Below are positions 26,431-33,890 of a stretch of DNA of 64,000 bases, one piece after another. The notes beneath the pieces were generated by a model. The model ran no database searches. It saw only the letters and a program-made list of their open reading frames with translations, and was not told the origin of the DNA. Each line of letters starts with the position of its first letter. Position 1 is the first letter of the stretch. Source of the stretch: CAUPWF01 sp964369755 (GTDB lineage: Bacteria > Bacillota > Clostridia > Lachnospirales > Lachnospiraceae); assembly GCA_964369755.1 (NCBI GenBank), contig CAYJFY010000002.1, positions 1 through 64,000 of the forward strand. The letters run 5' to 3'. The position numbers and the translations under genes are program-made.

Positions 26431-27306
26431 GTGGAAAAATCAATTATATTTCCGAATATAGGATTAGAGTTAGATAATGTTGGACAATCCATAACAATCT
26501 TTGGTTTCGAGATTGCATTCTACGGAATCATCATTGCACTCGGAGTGATGGCAGGGGTTTTGATCGCGGCATTAGAAGCAAAGCGAACAGGACAAAACCC
26601 AGAAACTTATTTTGATATGGCGATTTATGCAGTCATCTGCTCGATCATCGGGGCAAGAATTTATTATGTCATCTTCTCGTGGGATCAATACAAAGATGAT
26701 TTGCTTCAGATATTTAATATTCGCCAAGGTGGGCTTGCCATCTATGGAGGAGTAATCGCTGCTGTTATTACGGTATTCTTGTTTGGTAAGATAAAGAAGT
26801 TGAGTTGGTTGCAGTTGATGGACACAGCGATTATGGGATTGATTGCAGGGCAGATGATCGGACGTTGGGGAAACTTTTTCAACCGAGAAGCATTCGGAGA
26901 CTATACGAACTCATTGCTAGCAATGCAATTGCCGTTAGAATCAGTAAGAGCAGGAGACGTTACAGACTTAATGATGGAGAATCTAGTCAATGTAGGTGGC
27001 ATGGACTTCATCCAAGTACATCCAACATTCTTATATGAGTCATTATGGAATTTAGGAGTGTTACTATTTTTATTCTGGTTCAAGACACGAAAGAAATTCC
27101 AAGGGGAAATGATGCTATGTTATTTTATTGGCTATGGCATAGGAAGATTCTGGATTGAAGGACTTAGAACCGATCAATTGCAGATTGCAAATGGTTGGGC
27201 CATATCTCAGATTGTAGCAGTCGCAATGGTGGTCATATCCCTAGGGATTATTATCGTTACGAGAATGAAAATAAAGAAAACAGATAAGGTGGTTGCAGGA
27301 AAATAG
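26431..27306 (+). CDS. lgt: Lgt, prolipoprotein diacylglyceryl transferase
   Basis: 291 aa with a GTG start at 26431. A polytopic membrane enzyme that transfers diacylglycerol from phosphatidylglycerol to the lipobox cysteine of prolipoproteins. Signature motifs are GGLAIYGG, GQMIGRWGNFFNREAFG and HPTFLYES, with GRFWIEGLRTDQL in the C-terminal helix. About seven hydrophobic segments are visible. It would process the lipoprotein encoded at 24.3 kb among others. A strong terminator follows. Confidence 0.96.
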   Translation: MEKSIIFPNIGLELDNVGQSITIFGFEIAFYGIIIALGVMAGVLIAALEAKRTGQNPETYFDMAIYAVICSIIGARIYYVIFSWDQYKDDLLQIFNIRQGGLAIYGGVIAAVITVFLFGKIKKLSWLQLMDTAIMGLIAGQMIGRWGNFFNREAFGDYTNSLLAMQLPLESVRAGDVTDLMMENLVNVGGMDFIQVHPTFLYESLWNLGVLLFLFWFKTRKKFQGEMMLCYFIGYGIGRFWIEGLRTDQLQIANGWAISQIVAVAMVVISLGIIIVTRMKIKKTDKVVAGK

Positions 27307-27313
27307 GAAACCG

Positions 27314-27369
27314 AATCAAAGAAATAGGGAATAAAACTTAGTTGAGTTTTATTCCCTAGTTCTTTGATT
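27314..27369. terminator. Bidirectional terminator between lgt and the LysR gene
   Basis: A long inverted repeat: AATCAAAGAA and AGGGAATAAAACT on the left pair with AGTTTTATTCCCT and TTCTTTGATT on the right, broken by one two-base mismatch, with a 6-base loop. It overlaps the stop codon of the convergent LysR gene. Confidence 0.75.
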
Positions 27370-28291
27370 ATCCTGATGTAGTTGAGTATGTTTTAAAATA
27401 CTCCTCAATCACGTTGCGGCAGATGATTAAGAATTCTTTGTTTCTATCACTGTAAAAACTATTTTTAACCCAAGCCAAATTTAAGAAGTGGCTAGTATGA
27501 AAATTTTTGACATAGATTTCTTTTAGCCTTCCTGTATTTAACTCTTCTTGTGCAACGAAGCGATATATAAATGAAATTCCAACATCGCTTTGAATTAGAC
27601 GCTTCACGGCATGAATAGAGCCGGCCTCTACATATGAGGTGAAATGATTGTGGTCTTGATTGTTGCTTTTTAATATCCGCATTAGGTTTCTCTTGGAGTA
27701 GGTGTCATTTTCACGGAAAACGAGTCGGTATTTGTTCAATGCCTTAAAATCTACAAGTTGTTCCGCTAGAGGATGATTAGGTGAGCAAAGGCATGAAGTT
27801 CGAGTTCGAAATAATTCATAGCTTTCATATGAAGTTGATGGGCAGTGAATGTCTGTTAGGCAAAAATGGATACGACCATTTTGCAATTGTGTCAGTAAAT
27901 CATCGGCCTCTCCAAGATACATATTAATTTTTTTGTTAGGATATTTCTCAAGATAGGCTGTAATGATAGCAGGAGCGATAGCTTCACCGAGGGTTTGTAT
28001 GGTTCCGATTTTGATTTCATCCTCATTGCGCATGTGCTGTTCAATGCTAGATTTTAGTCTAGCATTATCAGCTTGAATGCTAACAGCAAAATCGCGCAGT
28101 TCCTTTCCTGCGGGAGTCAGGTGGAGTTTGCGATGTTCGTCATAGTAGAATAGGTTAGTGTTATATTTTCCTTCAAGGTATTTTATGTGCTGTGTAACTG
28201 CTGGTTGTGTAATATTTAATTTTTTTGCTGCATGGGTATAATTTTTTGTGATACATAGTGTTAAAAATGTGTTTAGCCTGTAATCCATCAT
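27368..28291 (-). CDS. LysR-family transcriptional regulator of the divergent OPT operon
   Basis: 307 aa from the ATG at 28291 (11 bases after GGAGGG); the longer in-frame extension upstream lacks a ribosome binding site and runs through the regulatory region. The N-terminal winged HTH (NTFLTLCITKNYTHAAKKLNITQPAVTQHIKYLE) is followed by a periplasmic-binding-like effector domain (about 95-300). It is transcribed away from the OPT transporter gene, the classic layout in which a LysR protein controls the divergent operon and itself. The effector is probably a small molecule related to the operon's substrate. Confidence 0.92.
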   Translation of the reverse strand: MMDYRLNTFLTLCITKNYTHAAKKLNITQPAVTQHIKYLEGKYNTNLFYYDEHRKLHLTPAGKELRDFAVSIQADNARLKSSIEQHMRNEDEIKIGTIQTLGEAIAPAIITAYLEKYPNKKINMYLGEADDLLTQLQNGRIHFCLTDIHCPSTSYESYELFRTRTSCLCSPNHPLAEQLVDFKALNKYRLVFRENDTYSKRNLMRILKSNNQDHNHFTSYVEAGSIHAVKRLIQSDVGISFIYRFVAQEELNTGRLKEIYVKNFHTSHFLNLAWVKNSFYSDRNKEFLIICRNVIEEYFKTYSTTSG

Positions 28292-28332
28292 ATCGCTATA
28301 ATCCCTCCAACTATTTATATAAATCTTTTGAC

Positions 28333-28349
28333 TATAAGTATAACTTATA
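28333..28349. promoter_or_regulatory. Candidate LysR operator
   Basis: TATAAGT-ATA-ACTTATA, a perfect 7-base dyad with 3-base centre that contains the T-N11-A pattern typical of LysR-type sites. It lies 41 bases upstream of the lysR start and 163 bases upstream of the OPT start. TTGACT (28328-28333) overlaps its left edge, and TGG-TATAAA (28351-28359) follows. A second weaker dyad (AATTG-N6-CAATT) lies at 28432-28447. Confidence 0.5.
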
Positions 28350-28512
28350 ATGGTATAAAATACTAGAATTATATTTTCAGAAGATATTATGTTAAAATGA
28401 TAGAAATAAATCAAACAAATTCAAAACGAAGAATTGTATATGCAATTAACAATAGTATTAAGGTTTTGTAATTGGTTGATAAATATTATACAGGGAAGAG
28501 GAGAAGAAAATT

Positions 28513-30108
28513 ATGAGTGGTAACAACACAAACAAAAGGAAACATCCATCGGCACTAAGTCCACAGGTTCTGATTTTGAACTTGATTCTTTCTACACTAG
28601 GAGCAATCATCGGACTTGAACTCATTGTTCGAATTGGAATCTCGACCAATACTTCTATCATTGGAGCATTGTTTGCTATTTTATTGGCCAGAATACCAAT
28701 GGCATTTTTTAAGAAGTATAAAGATGTGAACAATCAAAACTTGGTTCAGACAGCGATTTCAGGGGCCACATTCTCCGCTGCAAATTGTTTGATTCTTCCA
28801 ATTGGGATCCCCTATTTGATGGGAATGCCAGAATTGGTATTGCCGATGTTAATTGGGGTCTTTTTTGCAACAGTTATTGATGCAACGATTCTCTATAAGA
28901 CATTTGATACACCAATGTTCCCGGCAGAAGAACCTTGGCCACCAGGAATTGCGGCTGCAGAAACAATCTTGGCAGTTATAAACAAGGGGAAGAAAGCAGC
29001 ACTTCTCATTTTAGGTATGGGAATTGGTATTGCTGGTAAAATGGTAGGAATTCCGACTGACTTACTTGGAGTAGCTTGGATTGGGGATATCTGGGCATTA
29101 GGTGCATTTGGAGTGGGTGCGACGGTAATTGGAATATGTAGAGATAATAAATTTGATTTGAATGCATATTATGCGCCACATGGAATTATGATTGGTGCAG
29201 GACTAGTCGCTTTAGTACAAGTCGGCATTATGCTATTTAAAAAACAGGATGGGAATGATAGTGCAGTAGGTAAATTCACGTCAAGTCTTTCGGATATGCG
29301 CAGTGCTATGGCGAAAGGTTATACAGCATATGTTGTTGTAGCAATTGGAATAGCAATATTTACTGGTATCTATGTAGAAATGCCTTTTATTCAACTAATT
29401 CTTTGGGTTGTATTTGCAGCATTTGCGGCGATTGCCTCTGAATTAATTGTAGGAATGTCTGCAATGCATTCTGGTTGGTTTCCTGGATTTGCAACAGCTC
29501 TTGTATTTTTGTTAGTTGGAATGCTTATGGGATTTCCGATGCTTCCGCTCGGATTATTGGCAGGATACACATCTGCAACAGGTCCAGCATTTTCGGATAT
29601 GGCTTATGACTTCAAATGTGGATATATTTTAAGAGGAAAGGGAGCAGATCCAGAATTTGAAAAAGAAGGAAGAAAACAACAATATATAGCAGAGATTTTA
29701 TCATTTGGTGTTGCTTTAGTGGTAGTTGCTTTGATGTATAAAACTTATTTCCAGAATGATATGTTTGCTCCAGTTTCAAGAACGTTTGTAACAACAATTG
29801 AAGCAGGTTCAAATCCAGAAATTGCGAAATGGCTATTAATTTTTGCAATACCGGGGGCAATAATTCAATTTATCGGTGGACCTAAGAAACAACTTGGGGT
29901 ATTATGTGCTACTGGTTTGTTAGTGGGGAGCACGATTACAGGACTTACGGTGATTGGAGCATTGATTATAAGAGTTATTGTAGTGAAGCTCAAAGGGGAG
30001 GAAGCTCAATCGACGCTTTATATTCTTGGTGCAGGTTCGATTGCAGGTGCAGCACTGTATAGTTTCTTTACTTCTACTCTACAGCTTGGGAAAAATAGGT
30101 CATCATAG
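28513..30108 (+). CDS. OPT/YSL-family transporter
   Basis: 531 aa with about 14 hydrophobic segments. Motifs typical of the oligopeptide transporter superfamily are EEPWPPGIAAAE and LAGYTSATGPAFSDMAYDFKCGYILRG. OPT proteins are secondary carriers for small peptides, glutathione, or metal-chelate amino acid derivatives. AGGGAAGAGGAGAAG precedes the ATG. It is the first gene of an operon with three hydrolase-like genes, so the imported compound is probably broken down inside the cell. The exact substrate cannot be inferred. Confidence 0.9.
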   Translation: MSGNNTNKRKHPSALSPQVLILNLILSTLGAIIGLELIVRIGISTNTSIIGALFAILLARIPMAFFKKYKDVNNQNLVQTAISGATFSAANCLILPIGIPYLMGMPELVLPMLIGVFFATVIDATILYKTFDTPMFPAEEPWPPGIAAAETILAVINKGKKAALLILGMGIGIAGKMVGIPTDLLGVAWIGDIWALGAFGVGATVIGICRDNKFDLNAYYAPHGIMIGAGLVALVQVGIMLFKKQDGNDSAVGKFTSSLSDMRSAMAKGYTAYVVVAIGIAIFTGIYVEMPFIQLILWVVFAAFAAIASELIVGMSAMHSGWFPGFATALVFLLVGMLMGFPMLPLGLLAGYTSATGPAFSDMAYDFKCGYILRGKGADPEFEKEGRKQQYIAEILSFGVALVVVALMYKTYFQNDMFAPVSRTFVTTIEAGSNPEIAKWLLIFAIPGAIIQFIGGPKKQLGVLCATGLLVGSTITGLTVIGALIIRVIVVKLKGEEAQSTLYILGAGSIAGAALYSFFTSTLQLGKNRSS

Positions 30109-30163
30109 CGTTGAGTAGTCATCAGTGTAGAATATTAATGGATTGTGAAAGGAAATTAGAATT

Positions 30164-31228
30164 ATGGAATATCCAATAGGAATTGAAATGTCAGCTAATT
30201 ATTTGTCTTATGAGGTTAGTAAGGCAGCGTATAAGCTAGTGAAAGAAGTAATGCTAGTGAAAGAGGGGGAAAATGTTGTTGTAACAGGAGATACGTCTAC
30301 GGATCAGAGAGTAATTGATGCCATTATGAATGCAACATATACTGTAGGCGCTAACCCAGTATTAGTATATTGTCCTACGAATCCTGATGCATATGCCGAG
30401 CCAATTGCACCGATTGGTGCAGCAGTTGCAGTGGCAGATGTATGGATTGAATTATCCTATTCCTCTATCATGTTATGTGAATCGTGGAGAAAATCAATTG
30501 ATTTTGGTTGTAGGTATATTAATTTGACGGGGCTTGATGTCACTATGATTGTTAATTGTATTGGTAAAGTAGATTGTACTACAGTAGTAGAATTGGGAGA
30601 AGCCTTAAAAGAGAAGCTAGAGGCAAGCAATGAAATCATTATTAAAGATAAAAATGGGACATATCTCACAGCGCAGAATCAGGGACGTCCAGTACGTCAT
30701 TCAGGACAATTGGCAACATTTAAGGGGTATCCATTTATGATGTGTGGACAGGTGAGTTGGTGCCCGATTGAAGAAACAATTAATGGGACATTGGTATTTG
30801 ATGCGGCGGTATTTCCTCCAACAGATATGGGAATCTTGTCAGAGAATATTGTATTAACATTAGAAAACGGAGTGGTGGTTAAAATTGAAGGGGGTAAGGA
30901 GGCGGAGAGGTTTAGCAGTTGGCTTCATTCATTTGATGATCCCAATATGTTTCGTCTAGCACATTATTCTCTTGGATTTAATCCTGGAGTTACAAAAGCT
31001 ACAGGTCGTATTGTAGAGGATGAGCGAATCTTCGGCTGCATGGAATATGGTATTGGAAGTCAAGGTAAGATGATTCGCGGTAGTTATTGGACGGCGGCAT
31101 CACATACAGATGGGGTGCTGTCAAAGCCGACGATAATTTTAGATGGCAAGACAATTGAAGAAGATGGGCAATATGTTGATGAAGAATTGGTTGAAATCTG
31201 CAAACGGATGAATGTAGCAGGTTATTAA
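30164..31228 (+). CDS. COG2309 protein related to M29 aminopeptidases and NicX-type dioxygenases
   Basis: 354 aa. The C-terminal half carries the family pattern GTLVFDA, GFNPG, an EDER box, EYGIGSQ, and ASHTDGVLSKPTIILDG, where the conserved Glu and His residues would bind metal. The fold is shared by M29 metallo-aminopeptidases (aminopeptidase T) and 2,5-dihydroxypyridine 5,6-dioxygenase, so either peptide hydrolysis or ring chemistry is possible. Placement between a peptide-type transporter and an M20 dipeptidase favours a peptidase-like role, as an inference. GAAAGGAAATTAGAATT precedes the start. Confidence 0.75.
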   Translation: MEYPIGIEMSANYLSYEVSKAAYKLVKEVMLVKEGENVVVTGDTSTDQRVIDAIMNATYTVGANPVLVYCPTNPDAYAEPIAPIGAAVAVADVWIELSYSSIMLCESWRKSIDFGCRYINLTGLDVTMIVNCIGKVDCTTVVELGEALKEKLEASNEIIIKDKNGTYLTAQNQGRPVRHSGQLATFKGYPFMMCGQVSWCPIEETINGTLVFDAAVFPPTDMGILSENIVLTLENGVVVKIEGGKEAERFSSWLHSFDDPNMFRLAHYSLGFNPGVTKATGRIVEDERIFGCMEYGIGSQGKMIRGSYWTAASHTDGVLSKPTIILDGKTIEEDGQYVDEELVEICKRMNVAGY

Positions 31229-31241
31229 AGGATGGAAGGAA

Positions 31242-32672
31242 ATGGACGATAATAGAGTAATAAAATTTTTTAGAGAAATTTCTCGAATTCCACGTGCATC
31301 CAAGGACGAAAGAAGGATTAGTGAGTATCTGTTAGGATTTGCAAAAGAGCGTGGATTAGAAGTGATTGGTGATGAATATTACAATGTTATCATTAGGAAA
31401 CCGGCTCAGGGGCAAAGTAGCCAGGAAGAACCCCTGATTTTACAGTGTCATACAGATATGGTGTATGTGAAAGAAGAGGGTTCTGATCATGATTATGAAA
31501 AGGGAATTATAATCTGTGAAGATGAGGAGTTTCTTTTTGCTCAGGGGACTTCTTTAGGAGCTGATAATGGTATAGGGGTGGCTATATGTTTGGCTGTTTT
31601 GGATAGCAAAGATATGATACATCCAGAGCTGGAAGTACTCTTTACAGTGCAGGAAGAAGTAGGATTGATTGGAGCGAATAATATTGATTTGTCTAATATC
31701 AAGGGTAAGAGATTAATTAATTTAGATTCTGAGGAAGAAGGTATCTTTTATGCGAGTTGTGCTGGTGGTGTACGTTGCAATGCTATATGGAAGCTTCAAG
31801 TAGAGCCGTTAGAGAATTATATTGGCATTGAATTAAAGGTTTTTGGCTTATTGGGGGGACATTCGGGATTATATATCGATAAGGGAAGAGGAAATGCAAT
31901 CTGTTTATTAGCACGGATTCTATATCAATTGGAAAAAGCTAATGGAATGATACGCATAAATCAGTTTATTGTAGAAGGTAAGGCGAATGTCATTCCTAGT
32001 ATAGGGCGAGTGACAATATATGTAGAGCCAGAACAAAAGGCTAACATAATTTTTTCAATAGAAGAGATTTATAGAGAAATCAAGGAGGAACTTAGTGGTG
32101 CGGATACGTTTGATGGTAGTTGGACTGAAGTAGAAGGGGAGGGAGCCGTTGCATATACGAGATCATTACAAGAACAATTGATTCGTGGCCTATTGCTAGT
32201 GCCAAATGGTGTTACACGTGTTTCGTTTGAAATAGATGGTTTAGTCGAAACCTCAATGAGCATGGGGGCTTTGTTCGAACAAGATGATAAAATCATTTTA
32301 GAAACAGCTATTCGAAGTGCAGGAAGAACGCAGAAGAATGCCCTTCGAAATAGACTTGAAATTGTTTTACAAGACTATGCTGATTCCTATGAATTTTTTA
32401 ATGATTATCCAGGTTGGCTCTATTCAAAGAAATCAAATTTACGAGATGTAGCCACCACTACTTATGAAGAAATTACAGGAAAGAAGTCGATTGTCGCAGC
32501 AATTCATGGTGGCCTAGAGTGTGGCTATTTTGCGGAAAAAATTGAAGGTGTGGATTTGATTTCTATTGGAGCAAATCTATATGATGTACATTCCATATCA
32601 GAGCGAATTTCAAGGCAATCTATTGAATTTACGTATTCATATATAATAGCATTATTGAAAAAGCTTGCGTAG
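31242..32672 (+). CDS. pepD: M20-family dipeptidase (PepD, Xaa-His dipeptidase type)
   Basis: 476 aa, full length. A di-zinc metallopeptidase that cleaves beta-Ala-His and a wide range of dipeptides. The zinc-site motifs are HTDMV (H near 69), GADNGIGV, QEEVGLIGA with the catalytic Glu pair, LDSEEEG and a C-terminal HGGLECGYF. The lid domain (about 185-380) is intact. It starts 13 bases after the COG2309 gene with GGATGGAAGG. It supports the idea that the operon handles a di- or tripeptide-like substrate. Confidence 0.9.
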   Translation: MDDNRVIKFFREISRIPRASKDERRISEYLLGFAKERGLEVIGDEYYNVIIRKPAQGQSSQEEPLILQCHTDMVYVKEEGSDHDYEKGIIICEDEEFLFAQGTSLGADNGIGVAICLAVLDSKDMIHPELEVLFTVQEEVGLIGANNIDLSNIKGKRLINLDSEEEGIFYASCAGGVRCNAIWKLQVEPLENYIGIELKVFGLLGGHSGLYIDKGRGNAICLLARILYQLEKANGMIRINQFIVEGKANVIPSIGRVTIYVEPEQKANIIFSIEEIYREIKEELSGADTFDGSWTEVEGEGAVAYTRSLQEQLIRGLLLVPNGVTRVSFEIDGLVETSMSMGALFEQDDKIILETAIRSAGRTQKNALRNRLEIVLQDYADSYEFFNDYPGWLYSKKSNLRDVATTTYEEITGKKSIVAAIHGGLECGYFAEKIEGVDLISIGANLYDVHSISERISRQSIEFTYSYIIALLKKLA

Positions 32673-32733
32673 AATATAGAATCATTTACACGATAATCAG
32701 ATAGGGTTGAATGATTGAAAAAGGAGATTGAAT

Positions 32734-33672
32734 ATGTTGTTGAAACAGATATTAGAAGCATATGATATACTAGATAACTCTTATGTGGATGGGAAAATGG
32801 TAGAGAAATACCTAAGAGAAATTAAAGAAGATGCGAATATAGAAGTATATGAATTAATAGGTCCAAAAGGAAAGACGGATATGTTGAAGGTTCGTATTCC
32901 GGGCACAAAGGGAAAGATAAAAGGTGGTGATGCACCCACGATTGGTCTTCTTGGACGACTAGGTGGAATCGGTGCTAGACCAGAACGAGTTGGTTATGTA
33001 TCGGATGGGGATGGAGCGTTAGTAGTGATAGCTCTTGCAGCTAAATTATTAGATATGCAAAATAAGGGAGATTTATTAGAGGGGGATGTTTTTATCTCGA
33101 CTCATATTTGTCCAGATGCACCGACAGCACCTCATGAACCTGTACCGTTTATGGGGTCACCTGTAGAAATAGCTCAGGTAAATAGAGAAGAGGTGTCTGA
33201 TGAGTTAAATGCAATTTTATCAGTAGATACTACAAAGGGAAATCGTGTGATTAATCACAGAGGGTTTGCAATTTCGCAGACAGTAAAAGAAGGGTGGATA
33301 TTACGGACATCAGATGACCTTCTAGATATTATGGAAATCACAACAGGGCAACCCCCAGTGGTATTCCCGTTAGCGATGCAAGATATTACACCATATGGTA
33401 ATGAAGTACACCATATTAACAGTATTCTACAACCGTGTACAGCGACCAAGGTGCCTGTGGTTGGGGTGGCAATTACAGCAGAGACAATGGTGCCAGGATG
33501 TGCGACAGGGGCAAGTCACGCGACTGATGTTGAAGAAGCGGCACGCTTTATGTTAGAAGTTGCAAAAGAATTTGGCAGAGGTAAATGCAGATTTTATGAT
33601 AGGTTGGAATATACTAGGTTAGTAAGATTGTATGGGGGTATGGAGCAATTACAAACGCTTGGAAGAGAATAG
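32734..33672 (+). CDS. DUF1177 family protein
   Basis: 312 aa from ATG 32734, with AAGGAG at 7 bases. It matches the conserved DUF1177 sequence: LLKQILEAYDILD, GGDAPTIGLLGRLGGIGARPE, STHICPDAPTAPHEPVPFMGSPV and the C-terminal PGCATGASHATDVEEAARF. Several conserved His, Asp and Cys residues could form a metal or catalytic centre. No function is established for this family. It is the last gene of the OPT operon and is followed by a terminator. It is soluble, with no signal peptide. Confidence 0.85.
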   Translation: MLLKQILEAYDILDNSYVDGKMVEKYLREIKEDANIEVYELIGPKGKTDMLKVRIPGTKGKIKGGDAPTIGLLGRLGGIGARPERVGYVSDGDGALVVIALAAKLLDMQNKGDLLEGDVFISTHICPDAPTAPHEPVPFMGSPVEIAQVNREEVSDELNAILSVDTTKGNRVINHRGFAISQTVKEGWILRTSDDLLDIMEITTGQPPVVFPLAMQDITPYGNEVHHINSILQPCTATKVPVVGVAITAETMVPGCATGASHATDVEEAARFMLEVAKEFGRGKCRFYDRLEYTRLVRLYGGMEQLQTLGRE

Positions 33673-33700
33673 AGTAGGAGTTATACTTAGAAAAAACATA

Positions 33701-33745
33701 AATGGGATGAAACTGAAAATACACTTTCAGTTTCATCTCATTTAT
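33701..33745. terminator. Bidirectional terminator after the OPT operon and the PBP gene
   Basis: An 18-base-pair stem with one G-T pair (arms 33701-33718 and 33725-33742). T-rich sequence follows on the minus strand (ATGTTTTTT) and a shorter A/T-rich stretch on the plus strand. Confidence 0.8.
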
Positions 33746-33772
33746 TAATATCACTTGTTTTGTAGTTATTTG

Positions 33773-33890
33773 CTACGGTGTTGGTGTCGGCTCTGGAGTC
33801 GGCGACGGCGTTGGCTCTGGAGTTGGAGTCGGTGTCGGCTCTGGAGTTGGAACCGGTGTTGGTTCTGGTGTCGGTTCTGGTGTTGGAGCT
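33773..33890 (-). repeat. In-frame repeat encoding the PTPEPTP tail of the PBP
   Basis: Imperfect 6- to 12-base direct repeats (GGTTCTGGTGTCGG type on the plus strand) at the 3' end of the PBP gene. They give a Pro/Thr/Glu chain of about 40 residues and could vary in number by slippage. Confidence 0.8.
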
